NCBI GenBank assembly: GCA_049509675.1 | Contig: JBEKZQ010000030.1 | Span: forward strand, 1-22,038 | Direction: 5' to 3' | DNA from: JBEKZQ01 sp049509675 | GTDB lineage: Bacteria > Planctomycetota > Planctomycetia > Pirellulales > Thermoguttaceae | Length of the DNA: 22,038 nt | In this document: piece after piece, positions 16,014 to 22,038 of the stretch | Numbering within the stretch: the stretch's first letter is position 1 | Layout: each line of letters opens with the position of its first letter | Notes under the pieces: model-generated | Told to the model about the DNA's origin: nothing | The model's database searches: none | What the model saw: only the letters and a program-made list of their open reading frames with translations | Position numbers and translations under genes: made by a program

Positions 16014-17843
16014 ATGCAACGCCTGTTGATTTCTGCCGTGGTGTCGGCCTGGTTCCTGTCGGCCGGCGTCGCCTCGATCTTCGGCCAGGAAGCCGACGCG
16101 GCGCTGGCCCGATACTTCAAGCACTACCTGGAAGAGGCGTTCCGCCGTCGTCCCATGGAAGCCACGCGCTTGGGCGACCATCGTTTCGACCGCCGGCTCG
16201 ACGACCTTTCGCCCGAGGCCCGCGCGGAATGGATCGAACACACGCGGAAGACGCTGCGGGAATTGCCCGAGCAGGTGTCGTACCAGAAGCTGACCCGCGG
16301 CGGGCAAATCGACTTCGAGATCTTCCGGCACGAGTTGGAGAAATCGCTCTGGCTGGCGGAGAACGTGCGGCCGTTCGAGGAGGACCCGCGGGTCTACAAC
16401 GAGTATATCAGCGATAGCGTGTTCCTGCTGCTGACGCAATCGTCGCTGCCGCGGGAGACGAACATCGGCAATAGCATCGCCCGCATGGGGCAGATCCCCA
16501 GGATTGTCGCCGCGGCCCGGCGGAACCTGCGGAATCCGCCCCGCGTGGTCACGGAGACGGCCCTGCGGCAGAACCGCGGCGCGATCGACTTCTACCAGCG
16601 GGAGATCTTCCAGGTGGCGGGCGACACGCCGCAGGCCGACGCCCTGCGCGCGGCGGCCCAGCCGGTCGTGACCTGCTTGAACCAATACCAGCAATTCTTG
16701 GAGCGCGAGTTGCTGCCGCGGGCCGCGGGCACGTGGCGGCTGGGCAAGGAGAAGTTCGCCCGCAAGCTCGATCTGGAGCTCGATGCGGGGCTCTCGGCCG
16801 ACGAGGTGCTCAGCAGTGCCGAGGCGGAGTTCGCGCGCCTGCAGCGCGACATGTTCGTAATCGCGCGGCAACTCTGGGCCCGGCATTTTCCCCGGCGGGC
16901 GCTGCCGCCTGACGACGTGGAAGGCCGGCGGCAAACGATCCGGGAGGTGCTCGCCGCGATTGCCGTCGAGCACGGCCGGGCCGAGGACCTCACCCGCGAC
17001 GCCCGTGCGACCGTGGACAGGATCAAGTCGTTCATTGCCGAGCGCGGCCTGCTGCGCCTGCCGGAGCCCGATCGCTGCCGGGTGATCGAGATGCCCGAGT
17101 TTCAGCGCGGGAACTCGACGGCTTATATGAATGGCGCCCCGCCGTTGGATCCGGACGCGGCCAGCGTCTACGCCGTCAGTCCCCCGCCCAAGGACTGGGA
17201 TGCCCGGCGCGTGCAGAGCCTGCTGGAGGAATACAACCGCTACATGCTCCAGGTGCTCACGATCCACGAGGCCTATCCGGGCCATTACGTGCAATTGGAA
17301 TATGCCAATCGCCAGCCGTCGCTCGTGCGCCGCGTGCTCGGCTCCGGAGTGTACATCGAAGGCTGGGCCGTGTATACCGAGCAGATGATGCTCGACCAGG
17401 GTTACGGGGAAGGCGATCTGTCATTGCGGCTCACACAATTGAAGTTCTACCTGCGTGCCGTGGCCAACGCCATCCTCGACCATAAGATGCATTGCGGCGG
17501 CTTTGACGACGACGAAGCCCTGCGACTGCTCACCCGCGACGCCTTCCAGTCCGAAGGCGAGGCGCGGCTGAAGATCATTCGTGCGAAACAAAGCTCCTGC
17601 CAGCTTTCCACCTATTTTGTCGGGCGGACCGCCATGTTCCGCACCCGCCAGGCATTCGAGCACGAATTGGGCCCGGCATTCGACCTGGCGCGGTTCCATG
17701 AGGCGGTGCTCGAACAGGGTTCCGTGCCGGTCAAGTACCTGCCGGAACTGCTGCGCCGCCGACTGCTTGCGATCCCACACAAGCCCGAAGCGCAAGCGAG
17801 GAACCTGTCCCCCGGCGAAACCCTCGCTGGCGCTTCGGGCTAG
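16014..17843 (+). CDS. Secreted DUF885-family protein, putative metallopeptidase
   Basis: This 609-residue protein has a signal peptide (MQRLLISAVVSAWFLSAGVA, cleavage near FGQE) and the DUF885 signature. HEAYPGH (H418, E419, H424) is a HExxxGH metal-binding motif, and E449 in YIEGWAVYTEQM is the likely third ligand about 25 residues on. Family members are annotated as putative peptidases without a firmly known substrate. It lies 9 nt downstream of GH127 and 48 nt upstream of GH3, implying one operon. The last about 20 residues (HKPEAQARNLSPGETLAGAS...) do not belong to the family: they are translation of an inverted repeat at 17782-17841, and the TAG stop is part of that repeat. The ancestral protein probably ended near LRRRLLAIP. 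Confidence 0.9.
   Translation: MQRLLISAVVSAWFLSAGVASIFGQEADAALARYFKHYLEEAFRRRPMEATRLGDHRFDRRLDDLSPEARAEWIEHTRKTLRELPEQVSYQKLTRGGQIDFEIFRHELEKSLWLAENVRPFEEDPRVYNEYISDSVFLLLTQSSLPRETNIGNSIARMGQIPRIVAAARRNLRNPPRVVTETALRQNRGAIDFYQREIFQVAGDTPQADALRAAAQPVVTCLNQYQQFLERELLPRAAGTWRLGKEKFARKLDLELDAGLSADEVLSSAEAEFARLQRDMFVIARQLWARHFPRRALPPDDVEGRRQTIREVLAAIAVEHGRAEDLTRDARATVDRIKSFIAERGLLRLPEPDRCRVIEMPEFQRGNSTAYMNGAPPLDPDAASVYAVSPPPKDWDARRVQSLLEEYNRYMLQVLTIHEAYPGHYVQLEYANRQPSLVRRVLGSGVYIEGWAVYTEQMMLDQGYGEGDLSLRLTQLKFYLRAVANAILDHKMHCGGFDDDEALRLLTRDAFQSEGEARLKIIRAKQSSCQLSTYFVGRTAMFRTRQAFEHELGPAFDLARFHEAVLEQGSVPVKYLPELLRRRLLAIPHKPEAQARNLSPGETLAGASG
17782..17841. repeat. Inverted repeat forming the DUF885 C-terminal tail
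   Basis: AGCCCGAAGCGCAAGCGAGG (17782-17801) and CCTCGCTGGCGCTTCGGGCT (17822-17841) are inverted copies with one mismatch in 20, separated by 20 nt. Its translations (PEAQAR..., and PRLRFGL on the other strand) are ones I recall from many planctomycete proteins, so it is a dispersed repeat rather than a gene-specific sequence. Confidence 0.9.
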
Positions 17844-17891
17844 TGAGACACCGAGGAGTTCATCCTGATCCCCCTTACTCGCGAGGTTCCC

Positions 17892-19712
17892 ATGCAAACC
17901 AGAGGCCTTTCTTCCCTGTCGTTGCTGTTCTCTGCGATGGCGCTGCTCTCGATCGGACCGGCGCGCGCCGCCGAGAGCGATGCGGTCGATGCCAAGGCGA
18001 AACACCTGCTGCGGTCGATGACCCTTGACGAGAAGGTCGGTCAAATGACCCAAGTCGATATCAACGGGCTGCACGACCGGGCCGACATCCAGAAGTATTT
18101 CCTGGGTTCGCTGCTCAGCGGCGGCAATTCCAACCCGCCTGACATCTCCGTCCAAGGCTGGGCCAGGCTCTACAACGAGTGCCAGTCGTGGGCCTTGAAA
18201 ACCCGCTTGAAGATTCCGTTGATCTACGGCATCGACGCGGTACACGGCCAGAATCACGTCCCCAGCGCGGTGATCTTCCCGCACAACGTCGGCCTGGGGG
18301 CCACGCGCGATCCGGCACTGGTGGAAAAGGCCGCCCGCGTCATCGCGCGGGAAGTGGCGAGCACGGGCATCAACTGGACCTTCGCCCCGTGCATCGCCGT
18401 GGCCCGCAATGAGCGCTGGGGCCGGACCTACGAAAGTTTCGGCGAGACGCCGGAGCTGGCCGAGACGTTGGGGTCCGCGGCCGTCCGCGGCTTCCAGTCG
18501 CCAAGCCTTGCGGATCCGGCCGCCGTGGTGGCCTGCGCCAAGCATTTCCTGGGCGACGGCGGCACGACCGACGGCCACGACCAGGGCAACACGCAGTGCG
18601 ATGACGCTACGTTGCGAAAGATCCATCTGCCCGGCTACGCCGCCGCCGTCAAGGCCGGCGCCGGCTCGATCATGGTCTCCTACAGCAGTTGGAACGGCAA
18701 GAAAATGCACGGCAACAAGTACCTGCTGAGCGACGTGCTCAAGGGGGAACTTGGCTTCCAGGGCTTCCTGGTTTCCGACTGGGCGGCCATCGATCAGCTT
18801 TCGGCCGATTACAAGCATGACATCGAGCTGGCGATCAACGCCGGACTGGACATGATCATGATTCCCAACGGCCCCGGGCAGAACAACAATTACGTGCAGT
18901 TCATCGCTCTGCTCAAACAACTGGTCGGCGAAGGGCGGGTCCCCCAGGCGCGGATCGACGACGCCGTGCTGCGCATTTTGCGGGTGAAGTTGATGACCAG
19001 GCTCTTCGATCACCCCTACAGCGACCCCGCACTGGCCGCCGCAATGGGTTGCCCGGCGCATCGCGAGGTCGCGCGGCAGTGCGTGCGCGAGTCGTTGGTC
19101 CTGCTGCAGAACCGACGTCAGACCCTGCCGCTGACGCAGAACGTGAAGCGGTTGCTCGTGGCCGGCGCGGCCGCCGACGACATCGGCATCCAGTGCGGCG
19201 GCTGGACCATCGACTGGCAGGGCAAGCCGGGGAAGGTGCTCCGCGGCGGCACGACGATCCTGGAAGCGATCCGTCACACCGCGGCCCGCGATACCAAGGT
19301 CATCTTCTCCCCCGACGGCCGGGACGCAGCGGGCGTGGATGCGGCGATCGTGGTGGTCGGCGAACTGCCCTACGCCGAGGGCATGGGCGATCGCAAAGAC
19401 CTGAGCCTTGCGCCGCAGGACGTCGCGCTGGTCGAGCGAATCAAGAAGTCCGGCGCGCCGGTAATCACCATTCTGATTTCCGGCCGGCCCATAATCCTGG
19501 GACCGGCGTTGGAGGCCAGCGACGCGCTGCTGGCGGCCTGGCTTCCCGGCAGCGAAGGCCAAGGCGTGGCCGACGTGTTGTTCGGCCGCTCGAAGCCGAC
19601 GGGAAAGCTTCCGCACACCTGGCCGCGGAGCATGGATCAAGTGCCTTGCCACGTGGGCGACGCGACGGCCGCCAAGGCGCTCTTCCCCTACGGCTTTGGC
19701 CTGACGTATTGA
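17892..19712 (+). CDS. Secreted GH3 family beta-glycosidase
   Basis: This 606-residue protein has a signal peptide (MQTRGLSSLSLLFSAMALLS, cleavage after ARA) and the two-domain GH3 plan. The N-terminal barrel has IPLIYGIDAVHGQN, KHFLGDGGTTDGHDQGNT and the nucleophile motif FLVSDW (D296). The C-terminal domain has ESLVLLQNRRQTLPL and PYAEGMGDR, where E496 matches the acid/base Glu of barley ExoI-like enzymes. It ends in FPYGFGLTY, usual for this subgroup. GAGG at 17883-17886 lies 5 nt before the ATG. Substrate could be beta-glucan or xylo-oligosaccharide; the ExoI-like motifs favour beta-glucoside. Probably the last gene of the operon. Confidence 0.94.
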   Translation: MQTRGLSSLSLLFSAMALLSIGPARAAESDAVDAKAKHLLRSMTLDEKVGQMTQVDINGLHDRADIQKYFLGSLLSGGNSNPPDISVQGWARLYNECQSWALKTRLKIPLIYGIDAVHGQNHVPSAVIFPHNVGLGATRDPALVEKAARVIAREVASTGINWTFAPCIAVARNERWGRTYESFGETPELAETLGSAAVRGFQSPSLADPAAVVACAKHFLGDGGTTDGHDQGNTQCDDATLRKIHLPGYAAAVKAGAGSIMVSYSSWNGKKMHGNKYLLSDVLKGELGFQGFLVSDWAAIDQLSADYKHDIELAINAGLDMIMIPNGPGQNNNYVQFIALLKQLVGEGRVPQARIDDAVLRILRVKLMTRLFDHPYSDPALAAAMGCPAHREVARQCVRESLVLLQNRRQTLPLTQNVKRLLVAGAAADDIGIQCGGWTIDWQGKPGKVLRGGTTILEAIRHTAARDTKVIFSPDGRDAAGVDAAIVVVGELPYAEGMGDRKDLSLAPQDVALVERIKKSGAPVITILISGRPIILGPALEASDALLAAWLPGSEGQGVADVLFGRSKPTGKLPHTWPRSMDQVPCHVGDATAAKALFPYGFGLTY

Positions 19713-19726
19713 ACTGCTTTGATGCG

Positions 19727-19850
19727 CTAGTGGTCTGTCCATTTCGACATTACCGGTTGGGTGCCACTGCTGGCTTGCCCAGCAGTGTTGGAAACACGGT
19801 TGGACAAGCCAACCGTGGCACCCGTAAGCTCAAGTTGGACAGACCGCTAG
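19727..19850. repeat. Nested palindromic element B with CTAG ends
   Basis: The outer arms CTAGTGGTCTGTCCA (19727-19741) and TGGACAGACCGCTAG (19836-19850) are inverted with one mismatch. Inside, 19759-19823 is a relative of element A: GGGTGCCACTGCTGG at one end and CCAACCGTGGCACCC at the other. Its hairpins are CACTGCTGG-CTTGC-CCAGCAGTG and CACGGTTGG-ACAAG-CCAACCGTG. It starts 15 nt after the GH3 stop. It could act as an RNA processing or stop site; no U-run is seen. Confidence 0.85.
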
Positions 19851-19896
19851 ACGTCTTCGTCAAGGCTCGCGCGCGGCGAATTCTGCCGTTATTTTC

Positions 19897-19924
19897 TTGC
19901 CGTGGGCCGCTCGCGGTGTACAAT
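19897..19924 (+). promoter_or_regulatory. Candidate sigma70-type promoter for the zinc-ribbon gene
   Basis: TTGCCG (19897-19902), a 16-nt spacer and TACAAT (19919-19924). The pattern is the same as in the GH127 promoter, with a spacer one base shorter. Transcription would begin near 19931, about 33 nt before the ATG at 19964. Confidence 0.5.
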
Positions 19925-19963
19925 TGAACGTGTGAACAGCGGGAAAAGAGGCGCGCGGGTGGT

Positions 19964-20650
19964 ATGACGAGCGAAGAATCGCAACTTCGCCGCATGTCGG
20001 CGGCCGAAGAGTTCGATCTGCACGAGCATCGCAGCGACGGGGTGCGGCTTGTGCCCGCACTGGCCGACGGGCTGACCATGTTGCGCGACCTGGCGTACGC
20101 CCGCGTCCATGACGACGTCGAGCAACGGATGGGCACGGACTCGATGCTCGCGCCAATCTCGGCGGAAAAGACGGAACGGCTGACCAAGGCGGAGATCGAG
20201 TTGTATCAGATCGTCGTTTCGTTCGCGGCCGTGCGCGAGCACGCGTATGTCGCGGCGCAGGACGAATGGTATCTGCAATGGCTTGCACGGCTGCGGTTGG
20301 GAAAGATGATGGCCGAATCGCGCACGTCGCAGCGGTTGCAGTTCTATTTGTCCAAGACGTCCGATGCCCGGCGACTGGCCTTCAGCAACATTCTGGCCAG
20401 CGCGGTGCCGGAATCGCGGCGTGCGCCGTTGGTTCTGTTCCGGTTGCTGCCGATGTGCGCGGAGGTGGTGACCTGCCTGGCCTTCGGCGATCTTCAAGCC
20501 GCCGCCGCCGTACGAAACTGTCAGGTCCACGCCTTGCCGGCAATCCGCGATTGCCACGCCTGCCGGGGCCGGCTTCTGGAGAACGGCGAGTACTGTCACG
20601 CCTGCGGCAACCCGCTGTGGAAATTCGAGTGGCTGATATCGGCCGATTGA
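19964..20650 (+). CDS. Hypothetical protein with C-terminal zinc ribbon
   Basis: I do not recognise this gene. It encodes 228 residues with no signal peptide or membrane segment, so it is probably cytoplasmic. The first about 190 residues are Glu/Arg/Leu-rich and likely helical (for example RLTKAEIELYQIVVSFAAVR). The C-terminal CHAC-(10)-CHAC arrangement (C197, C200, C211, C214) is a treble-clef or zinc-ribbon type metal site. The start is uncertain: ATG 19964 follows GGGTGG too closely and GAGG at 19948 at 12 nt; a second ATG (MSAAEEFDLHEH) lies 14 codons on. A role in nucleic-acid or protein binding is possible but not supported by any other motif. It is separated from its neighbours by palindromic elements, so it is likely its own unit. 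Confidence 0.75.
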   Translation: MTSEESQLRRMSAAEEFDLHEHRSDGVRLVPALADGLTMLRDLAYARVHDDVEQRMGTDSMLAPISAEKTERLTKAEIELYQIVVSFAAVREHAYVAAQDEWYLQWLARLRLGKMMAESRTSQRLQFYLSKTSDARRLAFSNILASAVPESRRAPLVLFRLLPMCAEVVTCLAFGDLQAAAAVRNCQVHALPAIRDCHACRGRLLENGEYCHACGNPLWKFEWLISAD

Positions 20651-20671
20651 CGGCGGCCCGAAACGCCCTAA

Positions 20672-20845
20672 CCCGGATTATTCATGTAGGGTGGGTCGAG
20701 GGTCGCGCAAACCTATGGTGGGTCTCGCAAACCGACCAACCGTTCGGCAGCGCTGTGTCACAAGGCATTAAGTTGATAAGCGACCAAAGACCCACCAGAA
20801 CCACGGTTTGCTCGACGCCACCCTACAATTTATGAATAATCCGGG
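20672..20845. mobile_element. MITE-like inverted-repeat element, copy C
   Basis: A 174-bp element bounded by CCCGGATTATTCAT (20672-20685) and ATGAATAATCCGGG (20832-20845). The inner parts also pair: GTAGGGTGG-GTCGAG with CTCGAC-G-CCACCCTAC, and GGTGGGTCT with AGACCCACC. There is no transposase-like reading frame. It ends 43 nt before the start of the isomerase-like gene and may carry or displace its promoter. A second copy is at 21904. Confidence 0.85.
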
Positions 20846-20877
20846 CTAAGATATGCACGCAAGCTTTTTCCGCCCGC

Positions 20878-20882
20878 AGGAG
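20878..20882 (+). promoter_or_regulatory. Ribosome binding site deciding the isomerase-like start
   Basis: AGGAG, then 6 nt (TTCCCC), then ATG at 20889. The start gives a Tat signal with RR at residues 8-9. An in-frame ATG at 20853 lies further upstream without such a site. Confidence 0.75.
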
Positions 20883-20888
20883 TTCCCC

Positions 20889-21863
20889 ATGCACAACGAT
20901 CCGCAGAACCGTCGCAACTTTCTTCAATCGGCCGGCGGAGTGGTCGGCGCCGCAATGGCCGCCGCGTGGTTGCCATCCGCCGCCCGTGCCGGCGAGGCCC
21001 CGGCCGTCGGGCATCCGATCCGCCTGGGCGGTCCGATCTTCCAGACCTCCGACGACCCGGAGGCAATGGCGCTGGCGCACAAGAAGCTGGGCTACCGCGC
21101 CGCGTATTGTCCGAACGCGGCGCTCGACAATGCCCAACGGATCCGCGATCTATCGCGGGCCTTTGCCCGGCACGACGTGATCCTGGCCGAAGTGGGCCGC
21201 TGGTGCAACCTGTTGGACCCCGACGCCACGCGACGCGCGGCGAACTTGAAGACGGTCACCGAGGGCCTGGCCCTGGCCGAGGCGGTGGGCGCCCGCTGCT
21301 GCGTGGACATCGCCGGCTCCTTCAATCCCCAGGTATGGTTCGGACCGCATGCCGAGAATCTTTCCCGGCGATTCTTCGACGCAGCGGTGGAGAACGCCCG
21401 GAAAATCATCGACGCGGTGCGACCGAAACGGGCCCGCTTCTGCTACGAGATGATGGGCTGGGCCCTGCCCGATACGGCCGACTCCTACCGGGAGTTGATC
21501 GCCGCCGTGGACCGCAAGGCGATGGCCGTCCATTTGGACCCGTGCAACGTGGTCAATTCGCCGGGCCGGTTCTACAACACGACGGCCGTGCTCAACGAGT
21601 TGTTCGACAAGCTGGGGCCGTGGATCGTCAGTTGTCACGCCAAGGACATCGCCTGGTCGAATCCGGTGGAAATGAACGTCCACATCCTGGAAGTGCTTCC
21701 CGGCAAGGGAGTGCTGGACTACGGCACGTATCTGAAGCGGCTCGCCGGCCTGCCCGGCGACGTGCCCCTGATGTTGGAACATCTCTCGACAGCCGAGGAG
21801 TACGACAAGGGCCGACGGTACATCATGGAGGCCGGCGGCAAGGCGGGGGTTCGCTTCGAGTGA
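20889..21863 (+). CDS. Tat-exported sugar phosphate isomerase/epimerase-like TIM barrel protein
   Basis: This 324-residue protein begins with a Tat signal (RRNFLQSAGG, residues 8-17, then a hydrophobic stretch and ARA cleavage near 34). The mature chain is a xylose-isomerase-like TIM barrel (AP endonuclease family 2 fold). Candidate metal ligands occur in the expected order: E187 in CYEMMGW, D217 in VHLDPCNV, H250 in VSCHAKDI and E297 in MLEHLS. Such proteins isomerise or epimerise sugars or polyols; the exact substrate cannot be told. Tat export implies that it folds, probably with metal, before crossing the membrane. It is flanked on both sides by the same MITE-like element. Downstream of it no terminator is seen apart from that element. 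Confidence 0.9.
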   Translation: MHNDPQNRRNFLQSAGGVVGAAMAAAWLPSAARAGEAPAVGHPIRLGGPIFQTSDDPEAMALAHKKLGYRAAYCPNAALDNAQRIRDLSRAFARHDVILAEVGRWCNLLDPDATRRAANLKTVTEGLALAEAVGARCCVDIAGSFNPQVWFGPHAENLSRRFFDAAVENARKIIDAVRPKRARFCYEMMGWALPDTADSYRELIAAVDRKAMAVHLDPCNVVNSPGRFYNTTAVLNELFDKLGPWIVSCHAKDIAWSNPVEMNVHILEVLPGKGVLDYGTYLKRLAGLPGDVPLMLEHLSTAEEYDKGRRYIMEAGGKAGVRFE

Positions 21864-21903
21864 CCGCATCGGCCAATCGGGACCGGCGAAAGAATGACTT
21901 TGG

Positions 21904-22038
21904 CCCGGATTATTCGTGTAGGGTGGGTCAAGGTCGCGCAACATTATGGTGGGGCTCGCAAACCGACGAAACTCTGCTCCGCACCCGGTAAACGAATCAG
22001 ACCGGCGGCAAGCGACCGAAGCCCCACCAGTACAACGG
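21904..22038. mobile_element. MITE-like inverted-repeat element, copy D (cut by window end)
   Basis: Starts CCCGGATTATTCGTGTAGGG and follows copy C closely through GTAGGGTGGGTC, GGTCGCGCAA, TATGGTGGG and GCAAACCGAC, and again through AAGCGACC. It has the same orientation as copy C. The pair GGTGGGGCT and AGCCCCACC replaces copy C's GGTGGGTCT and AGACCCACC. The right end is outside the window. Confidence 0.82.

Noticed and set aside
14553..17294. Minus-strand frame of 913 residues opposite GH127 and DUF885
   Set aside because: It is an antisense shadow of two well-supported enzymes with catalytic motifs; high GC at third positions leaves the opposite frame open.
17421..19742. Minus-strand frame of 773 residues opposite GH3
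   Set aside because: It is an antisense shadow; it even translates the dispersed inverted repeat at 17782-17841, and has no domain of its own.

Overview
The window looks like chromosomal DNA of a planctomycete, probably Pirellulales-like. This rests on high GC, a giant autotransporter-associated-repeat surface protein with PA14-like modules, long signal-peptide n-regions, secreted glycoside hydrolases (GH127, GH3), a Tat-exported sugar isomerase-like protein, several uroporphyrinogen-decarboxylase-like proteins, and intergenic palindromic repeats of kinds I recall from planctomycete genomes. Genus cannot be assigned. No rRNA, tRNA, CRISPR array or transposase gene was seen.

Layout. (1) Positions 1-8635, minus strand: one uninterrupted reading frame of at least 2,878 codons encodes a secreted, Gly/Asn/Thr/Ser-rich beta-helical repeat protein. 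Its N-terminus is in the window and its C-terminus lies beyond base 1. (2) 8636-9566: a divergent intergenic region packed with palindromes, including a three-copy 88-bp tandem repeat and a family of 18-nt hairpins with TTCA loops. (3) 9567-11274, plus strand: a URO-D/MtaA-like protein followed 4 nt later by a GNAT acetyltransferase. (4) 11446-13465, minus strand: a secreted Gly/Ala-rich protein followed 19 nt later by a second URO-D-like protein. (5) 13650-19712, plus strand: a likely operon of three secreted enzymes, GH127 beta-L-arabinofuranosidase, DUF885 HExxxGH protein and GH3 glycosidase, behind a recognisable promoter. (6) 19964-20650: a small protein ending in a zinc ribbon. (7) 20889-21863: a Tat-exported sugar isomerase/epimerase-like TIM barrel, bracketed by two copies of one long inverted-repeat element.

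How the genes may work together. The GH127-DUF885-GH3 run suggests extracytoplasmic breakdown of arabinose-bearing plant or algal glycans. Because GH127 enzymes can act on hydroxyproline-linked arabinosides, a peptidase-like partner could mean glycoproteins are attacked. The isomerase-like protein could act on released sugars. The giant surface protein, with its three PA14-like modules, could be a glycan-binding adhesin. These links are inference.

The most unusual content is between the genes. At least six palindromic repeat families occur. In three of them different copies carry paired changes that preserve base pairing, and one repeat has been captured as the C-terminal tail of the DUF885 protein. 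Almost all long reading frames antisense to the named genes are by-products of high GC or repeat codons.
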